NCBI GenBank assembly: GCA_045656145.1
Contig: JAZOQP010000046.1
Span: 1-34,447, forward strand
Reading direction: 5' to 3'
Length of the DNA stretch: 34,447 nt
DNA from: SIG565 sp045656145
GTDB lineage: Bacteria; Bacillota; Clostridia; Oscillospirales; Acutalibacteraceae
A program made the position numbers and the translations under genes. Position 1 is the first letter of the stretch. Every line of letters begins with the position of its first letter. A model generated the notes under the pieces. It worked only from the letters and a program-made list of their open reading frames with translations. It did no database searches and had not been told where the DNA came from. This document shows, one piece after another, positions 7,842-15,771 of the stretch.

Positions 7842-8210
7842 ATGAAATCATTAGCTGAACTCAAAGCCATCAAAGACAAGATGCGCGACAAGGTAGTTAT
7901 CCGTGAGGGCCAAAGCAACGTAAGAGTAGTTGTTGGTATGGCAACATGCGGTATCGCCGCAGGCGCTCGTCCTGTACTTAATGCATTCGTTACAGGTGTT
8001 AACGAGCAGGGTCTTGCTGCAAATGTTACAGTTACTCAGACAGGCTGTATCGGTATTTGTCAGTATGAGCCGGTAGTAGAGGTTTTTGAAGCAGGCAAGG
8101 AAAAGGTAACCTATGTTAAAATGACTGCAGAAAAAGCAGCAGAGGTTATTGAAAAACACTTAAAGAACGGCAACGTAGTGGCAGAATACACTATAGCCGC
8201 TAATAAATAA
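7842..8210 (+). CDS. hndB: HndB-like thioredoxin-fold [2Fe-2S] ferredoxin-domain subunit
   Basis: A 122-residue protein matching the small HndB subunit of NADP-reducing [FeFe] hydrogenases: VVVGMATCGIAAGARPVLNAF, then VTQTGCIGICQYEPVVEVF and VTYVKMTAEKAAEVIEKHL. Only three Cys are present (C36, C69, C73); the usual four-Cys thioredoxin-fold cluster has C-x4-C plus C-x3-C. The missing position may be a family trait or a change of ligand. It has a strong ribosome binding site (AAGGAGAG) and sits 17 bases before the NuoF-like gene. The family call is strong; whether it binds a cluster is unclear. Confidence 0.85.
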   Translation: MKSLAELKAIKDKMRDKVVIREGQSNVRVVVGMATCGIAAGARPVLNAFVTGVNEQGLAANVTVTQTGCIGICQYEPVVEVFEAGKEKVTYVKMTAEKAAEVIEKHLKNGNVVAEYTIAANK

Positions 8211-8227
8211 TTCTGGAGGTTTAAGGA

Positions 8228-10042
8228 ATGATTCGTGCACATGTATTAGTTTGTGGCGGTACAGGCTGTACTTCATCCGGAAGTAATAAAATTCAAGAAG
8301 CTTTCGCCGAGCAACTTGAAAAAGCAGGCATTTCCGAAGAAGTAAAAATTGTTCAAACAGGTTGTTTTGGACTCTGTGCTATGGGACCGGTAGTTATTAT
8401 CCATCCCGACGGTACCTTCTACAGCCGTGTTGAAGTAGAAGACGTTAAAGAAATTGTTGAAGAACATCTTTTAAAGGGTCGTGTTGTTAAGCGCCTTGAA
8501 TATAAAGATGCTACTGTAGATGAGAACTTAGAAAATGTATCATTAAATGATACTGCTTTCTATAAGTCTCAAACCCGTGTTGCTCTTCGTAACTGCGGTG
8601 TTATCAACCCCGAAGAAATCGATGAGTATATTGCAATGGATGGTTATGAGGCACTTGGTAAGGTTCTTACCGAAATGACTCCTGAAGATGTTATTAAGTG
8701 CATCAGCGATTCAGGTCTCCGTGGTAGAGGAGGCGGTGGCTTCCCCACAGGCAGAAAGTGGTCATTAACCGCTGCTAACCATGCTGACCAGAAGTATGTT
8801 GTATGTAATGCCGACGAAGGCGACCCCGGTGCATTCATGGACCGTTCGGTACTCGAAGGCGACCCCCACTGTATCATTGAAGCTATGGCTATCTGCGGCT
8901 ATGCAACAGGTGCAACTCAGGGTTATGTATATGTTCGTGCTGAATATCCTATCGCTGTTTCTCGTTTAGCAATTGCTATTAAGCAGGCTAGAGAATATGG
9001 CCTTTTAGGTAAAAATATTTTCGGTTCAGGTTTTGATTTCGATTTAGATATCCGTCTTGGTGCAGGTGCATTCGTTTGCGGTGAGGAAACCGCTCTTATG
9101 ACCTCTATAGAAGGTAACCGTGGTGAGCCTCGTCCTCGTCCGCCTTATCCGGCAGTTAAGGGTCTCTTTGGCAAACCCACTACCGAAAATAACGTTGAAA
9201 CCTTTGCTAACATTCCTCAGATTATTTTAAGAGGTGCTGATTGGTTTGCTTCAATGGGTACCGAAAAATCTAAGGGTACAAAGGTATTCGCATTAGGCGG
9301 TAAGATTGAGAATACAGGTCTTGTTGAAATTCCTATGGGTACAACACTTCGCCACATCATTGAAGAAATCGGTGGCGGTATTCCTAATGGTAAGAAGTTC
9401 AAGGCTGCTCAGACAGGTGGACCTTCCGGTGGATGTATCCCTGCAGACCTTATGGATGTTGAAGTTGACTATGATAACCTCGTTGCTATGGGCTGTATGA
9501 TGGGCTCTGGCGGTCTTATCGTAATGGATGAAGACAACTGTATGGTTGATATGGCTAAGTTCTTCCTTGAATTTACCGTTGATGAATCCTGCGGTAAGTG
9601 TACACCTTGCCGTGTTGGTACAAAGAGATTGCTTGAAATTCTTGATAAGATTACTCAGGGTAAGGGTACTCTTGAGGATATCGATAGAATCGAAGAGCTT
9701 TCCAATTATATCAAGGCTAACTCACTTTGCGGTCTCGGTCAGACAGCACCGAACCCCGTTTTAGCAACCCTCAAATTCTTCAAGGATGAGTATATTGCTC
9801 ACGTTACCGAGAAGAAATGTCCTGCAGGCGTATGTAAAGACCTTCTCACATTCACAATTGATAAAGATAAATGTATCGGTTGCGGTATGTGTGCTCGTCA
9901 GTGTCCTGCAAACGCAATCACTAAAACAGATTATATCGCTGAAGGCCATAAGCTTCCTTCCTATACAATTGATGCTGATAAGTGCGTTAAGTGCGGCGCT
10001 TGTATCGGAAGCTGTAAGTTTAAGGCTATAAGCAAACAGTAA
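8228..10042 (+). CDS. hndC: NuoF-like flavin/NAD(H)-binding subunit of bifurcating hydrogenase (HndC/HydB)
   Basis: A 604-residue diaphorase subunit. Residues 1-90 form a thioredoxin-fold [2Fe-2S] domain with all four ligands (C9, C14, C46, C50). The NuoF core follows, with RGRGGGGFPTGRKW and CNADEGDPGAFMDR for FMN and NAD(H) binding, an SLBB segment, and the [4Fe-4S] site ESCGKCTPCRVGT with the later Cys in SLCGLG. The C-terminus carries two [4Fe-4S] ferredoxin motifs (CIGCGMCARQC and CVKCGACIGSC). This is the domain order of HydB/HndC in trimeric and tetrameric bifurcating hydrogenases. It exchanges electrons with NAD(H) at FMN and feeds the hydrogenase subunit encoded 14 bases downstream. 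NADH versus NADPH preference cannot be read from the sequence. Confidence 0.95.
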   Translation: MIRAHVLVCGGTGCTSSGSNKIQEAFAEQLEKAGISEEVKIVQTGCFGLCAMGPVVIIHPDGTFYSRVEVEDVKEIVEEHLLKGRVVKRLEYKDATVDENLENVSLNDTAFYKSQTRVALRNCGVINPEEIDEYIAMDGYEALGKVLTEMTPEDVIKCISDSGLRGRGGGGFPTGRKWSLTAANHADQKYVVCNADEGDPGAFMDRSVLEGDPHCIIEAMAICGYATGATQGYVYVRAEYPIAVSRLAIAIKQAREYGLLGKNIFGSGFDFDLDIRLGAGAFVCGEETALMTSIEGNRGEPRPRPPYPAVKGLFGKPTTENNVETFANIPQIILRGADWFASMGTEKSKGTKVFALGGKIENTGLVEIPMGTTLRHIIEEIGGGIPNGKKFKAAQTGGPSGGCIPADLMDVEVDYDNLVAMGCMMGSGGLIVMDEDNCMVDMAKFFLEFTVDESCGKCTPCRVGTKRLLEILDKITQGKGTLEDIDRIEELSNYIKANSLCGLGQTAPNPVLATLKFFKDEYIAHVTEKKCPAGVCKDLLTFTIDKDKCIGCGMCARQCPANAITKTDYIAEGHKLPSYTIDADKCVKCGACIGSCKFKAISKQ

Positions 10043-10056
10043 GGAGGCAATACATA

Positions 10057-11796
10057 ATGGAAATGATTAATGTAAAAGTAAACGGTATTGCCGTTAGTGT
10101 TGAAAAGGGCGCAACTATTTTAGAGGCTGCCCGTAAAGCAGGCGTAGAAATTCCTACCCTTTGCTTTATGAAAGAGAAAAACGAAATCGGCGCTTGCCGT
10201 ATCTGTGTTGTTGAAGCAACAGGTGCTCGCGGTCTTGTAACTGCTTGTGTATACCCCGTTGCAGAAGGTATGGAAATTCAAACCAATACCGCTAAAATTC
10301 AGCAGGCTCGCAAAACAACTCTTGAGCTTATCTTATCCACCCATGAGAAGAAGTGTCTTTCTTGCTCTCGTTCAACAAACTGTGAGCTTCAGAAACTCTG
10401 CCGTGAATATGGCGTTGAGGAAGATACTTTCGGTGGTTATAAGCCTGAATATGAGCTTGATTTAAGCACTCCTCATTTAGTAAGAGATAATAATAAGTGT
10501 ATTCTTTGCCGTCGTTGTGTGGCAGCTTGTGAAGAGCAGTATGTAGCTGTAATCGGCGCTAACGACCGTGGTATTGATACAAATATTGGCTCTGCTTTCA
10601 ATAAGGTATTAGCAGATGTTCCCTGTATTTCTTGCGGTCAGTGTACTGCAGTTTGTCCTACAGGCGCTCTTACCGAAAAGGATGATACCGATAAGGTTTG
10701 GGAAGCTTTATCTGACCCAACTAAGCATGTTGTTGTTCAAACTGCTCCTTCAATCCGTGCAACCCTCGGCGAATGTTTTGGTATGCCGATTGGTTCTAAC
10801 GTAGAAGGTAAGATGGTAGCTGCATTAAAGCGTTTAGGTTTCCATAAGGTATTCGATACCGACTTTGCTGCCGACCTTACCATCGTTGAAGAGGCTAACG
10901 AGTTAGTAGAACGCATTAAGAATGGCGGAACTCTTCCGATGATTACTTCTTGCTCACCGGGTTGGGTTAAGTTCTGCGAATATTATTATCCTGATATGCT
11001 TGCACACCTTTCTTCCTGCAAATCTCCGCAGCAGATGGGCGGCGCAGTAATCAAAACTTATTATGCTGAAAAGATGGGTATTGACCCGAAAGATATCGTT
11101 TGCGTATCTATTATGCCTTGTACAGCTAAGAAATTCGAAATCGGCAGAGAAGATCAGTCTGCAGCAGGTGTGCCTGATGTTGATATTGCTCTTACAACCA
11201 GAGAACTCGCTCGCATGATTGATAGAGCAGGCATTAAGTTCACAATGCTTCCCGATGAAGAATTCGATAATCCGCTAGGCGAAGATACCGGCGCTGCAGT
11301 TATCTTCGGTGCAACAGGCGGTGTTATGGAAGCTGCTATCCGTACTGCAAATGCTTGGCTCAATGGCGCAACAGAAGCTATTGATTTCGATGCAGTTAGA
11401 GGCACTCAGGGTCTTAAGACTGCAAGCGTAACAGTTGGCGGAAATGAACTTAAGGTAGCCGTTGCTTCGGGTGCCGCAGCCGCTAAGGTTGTTATGGATA
11501 AGCTCAAAGCAGGCAATCCTGATGGTTGGGGCTTTATCGAGATTATGGGATGCCCCGGCGGTTGTGTAAACGGCGGCGGTCAGCCTATTCAGCCTCAGTA
11601 CGTTCGCGATACAGTTGATTTGAAGGCTGTTCGCGCTAAGGCTCTTTATGATCAGGATGCTTCAATGGCACTTCGCATGTCTCATGAATCTCCCGTTGTA
11701 AAGACTCTTTATAGCGAATGGTATGATGGTTTTGGCGGCCATAAGGCTCACCACGACCTCCACACTTCTTACACTCCTCGCAAGAAGTTCAACTAA
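10057..11796 (+). CDS. hndD: Catalytic [FeFe] hydrogenase subunit (HndD/HydA, CpI-like architecture)
   Basis: A 579-residue M3-type [FeFe] hydrogenase: plant-type [2Fe-2S] (C36, C47, C50, C64), His-Cys [4Fe-4S] (H96, C100, C103, C109), two [4Fe-4S] clusters (C148, C151, C154, C200 and C158, C190, C193, C196), then the H-cluster domain with L1 TSCSPGW (C299-S300), L2 MPCTAKKFE (C355), L3 IMGCPGGCVNGGGQP (C499, C503), and the small-subunit tail (MSHESPVVKTLYSEW). Numbering of the H-cluster motifs coincides with CpI as I recall it. The second Cys of canonical TSCCP is Ser here; Ser variants are, to my recollection, common in NAD-linked enzymes. Maturases HydE/F/G are not in the window. The start follows AAGGAGG, and a strong terminator closes the operon. 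Confidence 0.95.
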   Translation: MEMINVKVNGIAVSVEKGATILEAARKAGVEIPTLCFMKEKNEIGACRICVVEATGARGLVTACVYPVAEGMEIQTNTAKIQQARKTTLELILSTHEKKCLSCSRSTNCELQKLCREYGVEEDTFGGYKPEYELDLSTPHLVRDNNKCILCRRCVAACEEQYVAVIGANDRGIDTNIGSAFNKVLADVPCISCGQCTAVCPTGALTEKDDTDKVWEALSDPTKHVVVQTAPSIRATLGECFGMPIGSNVEGKMVAALKRLGFHKVFDTDFAADLTIVEEANELVERIKNGGTLPMITSCSPGWVKFCEYYYPDMLAHLSSCKSPQQMGGAVIKTYYAEKMGIDPKDIVCVSIMPCTAKKFEIGREDQSAAGVPDVDIALTTRELARMIDRAGIKFTMLPDEEFDNPLGEDTGAAVIFGATGGVMEAAIRTANAWLNGATEAIDFDAVRGTQGLKTASVTVGGNELKVAVASGAAAAKVVMDKLKAGNPDGWGFIEIMGCPGGCVNGGGQPIQPQYVRDTVDLKAVRAKALYDQDASMALRMSHESPVVKTLYSEWYDGFGGHKAHHDLHTSYTPRKKFN

Positions 11797-11805
11797 TTAA
11801 AAATT

Positions 11806-11841
11806 TTGCCCTGAAGTTTAAAACTTCAGGGCAATTTTTTT
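11806..11841 (+). terminator. Terminator of the hydrogenase operon
   Basis: TTGCCCTGAAGTTT (11806-11819) is perfectly complementary to 11821-11834 and is followed by seven T. Only one base separates the arms, so the inner A-T pairs must open to form the loop. Confidence 0.92.
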
Positions 11842-11862
11842 ATAAAATTAACAAAATATATG

Positions 11863-11891
11863 TTGATTTTAATAGGCTTTTGTGGTATTAT
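11863..11891 (+). promoter_or_regulatory. Promoter of the beta-helix lipoprotein gene
   Basis: -35 TTGATT (11863-11868), 17-base spacer, -10 TATTAT (11886-11891). The start would be near 11898, giving a 27-base leader. Confidence 0.65.
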
Positions 11892-11924
11892 TCTAATGTA
11901 ATAAAAATCAAAGGAGAAAAACTT

Positions 11925-13625
11925 ATGAAAAAACTTATAAGCATTTTGTTGGTTATTTGTTTAGTGTTCTCTTTAGCCGCTTGCGGTGGAGAAGTAGCAG
12001 AGCAACCCGGTAGTGATGTTGATGCCGGAACAACCGAACAAGCACCTTCAACAAATGAGCAACCCTCAACAAATGAGGAACCCTCAACTAATGAGGAACC
12101 CTCAACAAATGAGCAGCCCTCAACTAACGAGCAACCCTCAACTAATGAGGAGCAGAAAGAGGACCAGTTTGTTGCAGTTGCAACTCCTGAGAATCCCACA
12201 ACTCTCGGTATGTTCTATCGTAACGTAATTGGCGCTAAAATTGTATCTACCGAAAAAGCCGTTTTAGAGGTTGATAAAAAGGCAGATGCTATGCTTAAGA
12301 AAATTGAGGAATATCCCGATAACATAAAGGTTAAAGGTAAAACCTACTATGTTTCCAATAGCGGTAGCGATGATAACAACGGTACTTCTCCAAGCACTCC
12401 TAAGGCTACATACGAAGCAGTTCGCGGCAAGTTAAAGGCAGGCGATGCTATCCTCTTTAACAGAGGCGATGTTTTCAGAGGCCAGATTAAAATGGTTAAC
12501 GGCGTTACCTATGGTGCATACGGCGAGGGTATTAAACCCCGTTTCTATGGCTCTATCAGTGGTACTGAAGGCGAGTGGAGAGCAGATACATCCAATCCCG
12601 GCGTTTATGTATACAATAAGTCAATGAACTATGGTAATATTATTTTCGATAACGGTCTTGCAATCGGCCGTCCTGTTCAGAAAAAATCTGATATTACCAA
12701 GAGAAAATTCAATGTTTACTTTAACGGTTCAAGACTCTTTGTTTATTCACCCGATGGTAACCCGAAAGATATCTTTAAAGCAATTGAAATAGTAGAAGAT
12801 TATAGCCTCTTTACTCAGGGTGGCGGTGGCACTAAAAATGTTAAGCTTCAAAACCTTTGCTTAATGTATACAGGCGTTCACTTCTTAGGTTCATTAGGTA
12901 TTACTGAGAACCTTACCGTTGAAGGCTGTATTATGGGTTATTGCGGTGGTAAAGATTTATGGCGTGGTTCTTCATCAGTTTCTCTCGGTAACTCCATTGA
13001 GTTCTGGAGCCAGGCAATAAATATCTTTATTCACGATAACTATTTCTTCCAGGCATTCGATGCTGCTTTAACTCATCAGGGCCCCTCAGGTACTGTTGAT
13101 GCTAATAATGCTCAGTCTTGGACTAATAACTTTACTAATATTCACTATGAAAACAATCTTTGTGAATATAACACCTACGATTTCGAGGCATTTACCTGCC
13201 GCTCATTAGAACTTCAGAATAAATCTCCCAAGGGCGATTTTACATATGATGATGTTTATATTAAGGGTAACATTACCCGCCACACCGGTTGGGGATGGGG
13301 AAGCCTTGATAGACCTGATAAAAATGTTTACACCACCTTTAAGTATGATGCTGCAGGTGAGCAGAACGAAAAGGGCGAATATACTAACCTCCATGTAAAA
13401 CCGCTTTACATTGAGAATAACATTTTCGACCGTTCAAGAAAGGGCGTTTTAGGTATTTCTACTCCGGCTTCAAACAAGAAGAATATGATTTTAAAGAACA
13501 ATCAGTTCATTCATGATAAGCACACAGACATTTTCGGTGGTCTTACATTAGAAGATGACTATATGTCTTTAATTAATGAAAGATTCACAGCTTCCGGTAA
13601 TAAGTTTACTTTGATTGCTAGATAA
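11925..13625 (+). CDS. Secreted lipoprotein with right-handed beta-helix domain
   Basis: A 566-residue surface lipoprotein. The signal peptide ends in the lipobox SLAAC (Cys20). I start at ATG 11925, 8 bases after AAGGAG; an upstream in-frame TTG at 11880 lies in the promoter. After the Cys comes a linker of six tandem PSTNE(Q/E) units, then a conserved segment, then the start of a parallel beta-helix (YYVSNSGSDDNNGTSPSTP), a motif common at the N-terminus of pectate-lyase-like and other polysaccharide-acting helices. Asn-rich turns such as NNLCEYN, ENNIF and LKNNQF recur toward the C-terminus. It could bind or cleave a polysaccharide; no catalytic site is recognisable. It is monocistronic, between two terminators. 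Confidence 0.8.
   Translation: MKKLISILLVICLVFSLAACGGEVAEQPGSDVDAGTTEQAPSTNEQPSTNEEPSTNEEPSTNEQPSTNEQPSTNEEQKEDQFVAVATPENPTTLGMFYRNVIGAKIVSTEKAVLEVDKKADAMLKKIEEYPDNIKVKGKTYYVSNSGSDDNNGTSPSTPKATYEAVRGKLKAGDAILFNRGDVFRGQIKMVNGVTYGAYGEGIKPRFYGSISGTEGEWRADTSNPGVYVYNKSMNYGNIIFDNGLAIGRPVQKKSDITKRKFNVYFNGSRLFVYSPDGNPKDIFKAIEIVEDYSLFTQGGGGTKNVKLQNLCLMYTGVHFLGSLGITENLTVEGCIMGYCGGKDLWRGSSSVSLGNSIEFWSQAINIFIHDNYFFQAFDAALTHQGPSGTVDANNAQSWTNNFTNIHYENNLCEYNTYDFEAFTCRSLELQNKSPKGDFTYDDVYIKGNITRHTGWGWGSLDRPDKNVYTTFKYDAAGEQNEKGEYTNLHVKPLYIENNIFDRSRKGVLGISTPASNKKNMILKNNQFIHDKHTDIFGGLTLEDDYMSLINERFTASGNKFTLIAR
12045..12152 (+). repeat. Six tandem 18-bp coding repeats (PSTNEQ/E linker)
   Basis: Six in-frame copies of an 18-base unit (consensus CCCTCAACAAATGAGGAA) encode PSTNE followed by Gln or Glu. 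Copies differ at a few bases, mostly silent plus the Gln/Glu change. They form a flexible acidic spacer between the lipid anchor and the folded domain and could change in number by slippage. Confidence 0.9.
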
Positions 13626-13630
13626 AATAA

Positions 13631-13662
13631 AAATCCACCCGAAATTTCGGGTGGATTTTTTT
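13631..13662. terminator. Bidirectional terminator between the beta-helix gene and dnaC
   Basis: AAATCCACCCGAAA (13631-13644) is immediately followed by its exact complement (13645-13658), flanked by A and T tracts. It serves the plus-strand lipoprotein gene and the minus-strand dnaC gene. Confidence 0.9.
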
Positions 13663-14602
13663 ATTTTTGTAATGCTTTTTTAATTCTTATATCAGGTCCT
13701 GAAAATTGCTTTACCTTATAACTACCCATAATTCGCGATAAAACGCGCGGAGTGTAGTTTTTTTCAATTTCTTGAAGATTTAGGTTGGTGTTAATAATTG
13801 TGGGTAGGGAAGAGATAATTCTCGTATTTATAATATTATAAAGTTGAGAAACGGTAAAAGAGGTTGAAAACTCGGTGCCGAGATCATCTATAACGAGCAA
13901 ATCGCAGTTTAGCACCGCATCAATTTTCTCACTGCTTCCCGAATAAGAAAAATGCTCTTTTTCAATTTTATTTAAGAGGTTTTGGGCGGTATCATAAATA
14001 ACGCCGTAGCCTTTTTCAATAACGCGGTTTATAATACTTAGAGTTAAATGGGTTTTACCAAGACCAACCCCGCCTAAAAAGAGGAGATTTTCGCTGTTTG
14101 TTGAAAAATTCTCGGCATAATTTAAGGCAAAATTATAAATTGCCTCCATTGTTTTTTTATCTTTTCCTTCATAGAATTTTAAATCAAAATTAGAAAAATT
14201 TTGGGTAATAATCTGAGTTTTCGCAGAAAGGTCTTTCATAACAAGTTCTTTTGCAAGAGATTTTACACATTCGCAAATATGAGCGCCGATGTAACCGGTA
14301 TCGTTACATTTAGAGCAGAGAGGAGAGGGCGCTTTTAATGATGCGCTTTTTTCAAGTTCCTCTTTTTTCTCTTTTAAAATTTTGCTTCTTTCTTCAATTT
14401 CTTTAAGCTCTTCGGTTTTGCCATAAAGCGCTGCTTTAATGGCCTTGGCGCCTAAAGATGAAAGTTCGATTTCAATGCTTTCAAGTTCGGGGAAGTCATA
14501 GAAGGCGTTTTTTATAGAAACTTCATATTCCTTGTTTCTTTTCTTTGCATTTTCATTAATTATAGCTATTGCTTTTTCATAATATTCTTTTTCGTATGCC
14601 AA
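13661..14602 (-). CDS. dnaC: DnaC/DnaI-type primosomal AAA+ ATPase (helicase loader)
   Basis: A 313-residue protein of the DnaC/DnaI/IstB family, which loads the replicative helicase. The N-terminal half is charged and helical, followed by a zinc-binding CSKCNDTGYIGAHICEC segment, then the AAA+ core with Walker A FLGGVGLGKTHL, Walker B LLVIDDLG and an arginine-finger region (TPRVLSRIMG). The start is a TTG at 14602 preceded by AAAGGAGGGG; no better ATG is nearby. It lies 14 bases after dnaD, the usual clostridial replication-initiation pair. The gene name follows common usage for clostridial genomes; DnaI is the Bacillus counterpart. Confidence 0.9.
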   Translation of the reverse strand: MAYEKEYYEKAIAIINENAKKRNKEYEVSIKNAFYDFPELESIEIELSSLGAKAIKAALYGKTEELKEIEERSKILKEKKEELEKSASLKAPSPLCSKCNDTGYIGAHICECVKSLAKELVMKDLSAKTQIITQNFSNFDLKFYEGKDKKTMEAIYNFALNYAENFSTNSENLLFLGGVGLGKTHLTLSIINRVIEKGYGVIYDTAQNLLNKIEKEHFSYSGSSEKIDAVLNCDLLVIDDLGTEFSTSFTVSQLYNIINTRIISSLPTIINTNLNLQEIEKNYTPRVLSRIMGSYKVKQFSGPDIRIKKALQK

Positions 14603-14616
14603 TTTATTCCCCTCCT

Positions 14617-15540
14617 TTAATCTGAGTTTATAAGTTTTTCAAGGTCGCTAATCTCATAGGTAGCAATAGAGACCGAGTTGTTATTTTGGGCGGTTTCTTC
14701 GCCTTTTTTGATATCTTCTATGGTTTTATAACCGTTTTTATGCCAGGATTCAAGAATTTTTCCAATATAACCCATAATAAGCTTTGATTTAGCATCAATG
14801 CATTTATCATAGGCTAATTTTAATATCTCCCTTGAAAAGCCCCATTCCTTTACCCAAAGATAAGAAAAGGTTAACTCTTTTTCGCTGGGGCGGCGAGATT
14901 CAATTCCAAAGGTTGATTCAACTATTTTCCAAGCGGTGCGCTTTTCATAGGATTCGGTTATGTATTTTTCTGCCGAAGCAATATCCTCAACGCCATTATT
15001 AAGCCACTCTATTGCGGTGCGCTCAATAAAGCCGATGTTAAGGCGGTTTTCATTGCTTGCATATTCTAAAAGCATAAGTATAAGCGAGATATCAAGGCCC
15101 TGCTCAATGAATAGCCAGGAAAGTGTTTGAATTTCGCCAAAGGTAAGCACTCTTGAGAATTTTCCCTCTACTTCGCGCAAAAGTAAGGCTAACTCCTCGT
15201 TTTCTCGGCTTTGCCTTACAATCTCTTCGCGGGATGGCTTAACTATCTGCGATTTTATAATTTTAGATTTTTGCTTTTCCTCTTGGGGTTTTAGTGAGCC
15301 ATGCTTTGCCACAAGAATATCGGCTGTGCTCCAAAAAGCAAGAGCATCATTAACATCCGAAAGGGGAATAGAGAGGAATAGAGAGATATCCTCGCTTGAA
15401 GGGTCTTCAGCAAGGTTGTTTAAAACATATAGAAGCACTTTTAACTGGGTTGGTGTTGCTATTTTTAAATAATTTTGAGCAACCGATTTTGGCACAGAAA
15501 AGGTGCTTTGAAACTCTTTTATGTTTGCAAAATAATCCAT
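14617..15540 (-). CDS. dnaD: DnaD-domain replication initiation protein
   Basis: A 307-residue protein with the DnaD layout: an N-terminal winged-helix region (PTQLKVLLYVLNNL...FLSIPLSDVNDALAFW), a charged linker, and two DnaD C-terminal-type domains ending with characteristic YIGKILESWHKNGYKT (the YxxxI..W motif). DnaD remodels DnaA-oriC complexes and helps load helicase with the DnaC/DnaI ATPase encoded just downstream. Start ATG has GGGGAGAA upstream. The promoter is on the minus strand at 15569-15597. Confidence 0.9.
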   Translation of the reverse strand: MDYFANIKEFQSTFSVPKSVAQNYLKIATPTQLKVLLYVLNNLAEDPSSEDISLFLSIPLSDVNDALAFWSTADILVAKHGSLKPQEEKQKSKIIKSQIVKPSREEIVRQSRENEELALLLREVEGKFSRVLTFGEIQTLSWLFIEQGLDISLILMLLEYASNENRLNIGFIERTAIEWLNNGVEDIASAEKYITESYEKRTAWKIVESTFGIESRRPSEKELTFSYLWVKEWGFSREILKLAYDKCIDAKSKLIMGYIGKILESWHKNGYKTIEDIKKGEETAQNNNSVSIATYEISDLEKLINSD

Positions 15541-15568
15541 AAATTCTCCCCGAAAATCAATTAAATAA

Positions 15569-15597
15569 ATTATAACACTAAATTTTCAAAAAGTAAA
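15569..15597 (-). promoter_or_regulatory. Promoter of dnaD-dnaC
   Basis: On the minus strand, -35 TTTACT (15592-15597), 17-base spacer, -10 TATAAT (15569-15574), about 29 bases before the dnaD start. Confidence 0.6.
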
Positions 15598-15710
15598 CCT
15601 GTCTGATTTTTGATGAAATTAAGAAAAATACAATAAATAGAAGGTTTAAACTCTGATTTTTTAAAAAATATACAAAATATAGAGAAAAAATATTTTTAAA
15701 AAGAATTTAC

Positions 15711-15739
15711 TTGACAAAATCGTGATTATATTATTTAAT
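15711..15739 (+). promoter_or_regulatory. Promoter of galE
   Basis: -35 TTGACA (15711-15716, consensus), 17-base spacer, -10 TTTAAT (15734-15739). Bases 15600-15710 between this and the divergent dnaD promoter are AT-rich, with nothing else recognised. Confidence 0.8.
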
Positions 15740-15771
15740 GGTTATAGTATATTTTATGAGGTGAATAAATA

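Noticed and set aside
12045..12152. Tandem repeats considered as a CRISPR array
   Set aside because: Units are directly adjacent without spacers, are in frame, and encode a linker in a clear lipoprotein.
11888..12199. Open frame on the minus strand opposite the beta-helix lipoprotein repeats, encoding serine/valine/glutamate-rich repeats
   Set aside because: It is the antisense shadow of the PSTNE repeat, has no ribosome binding site and covers the lipoprotein's promoter and signal peptide.
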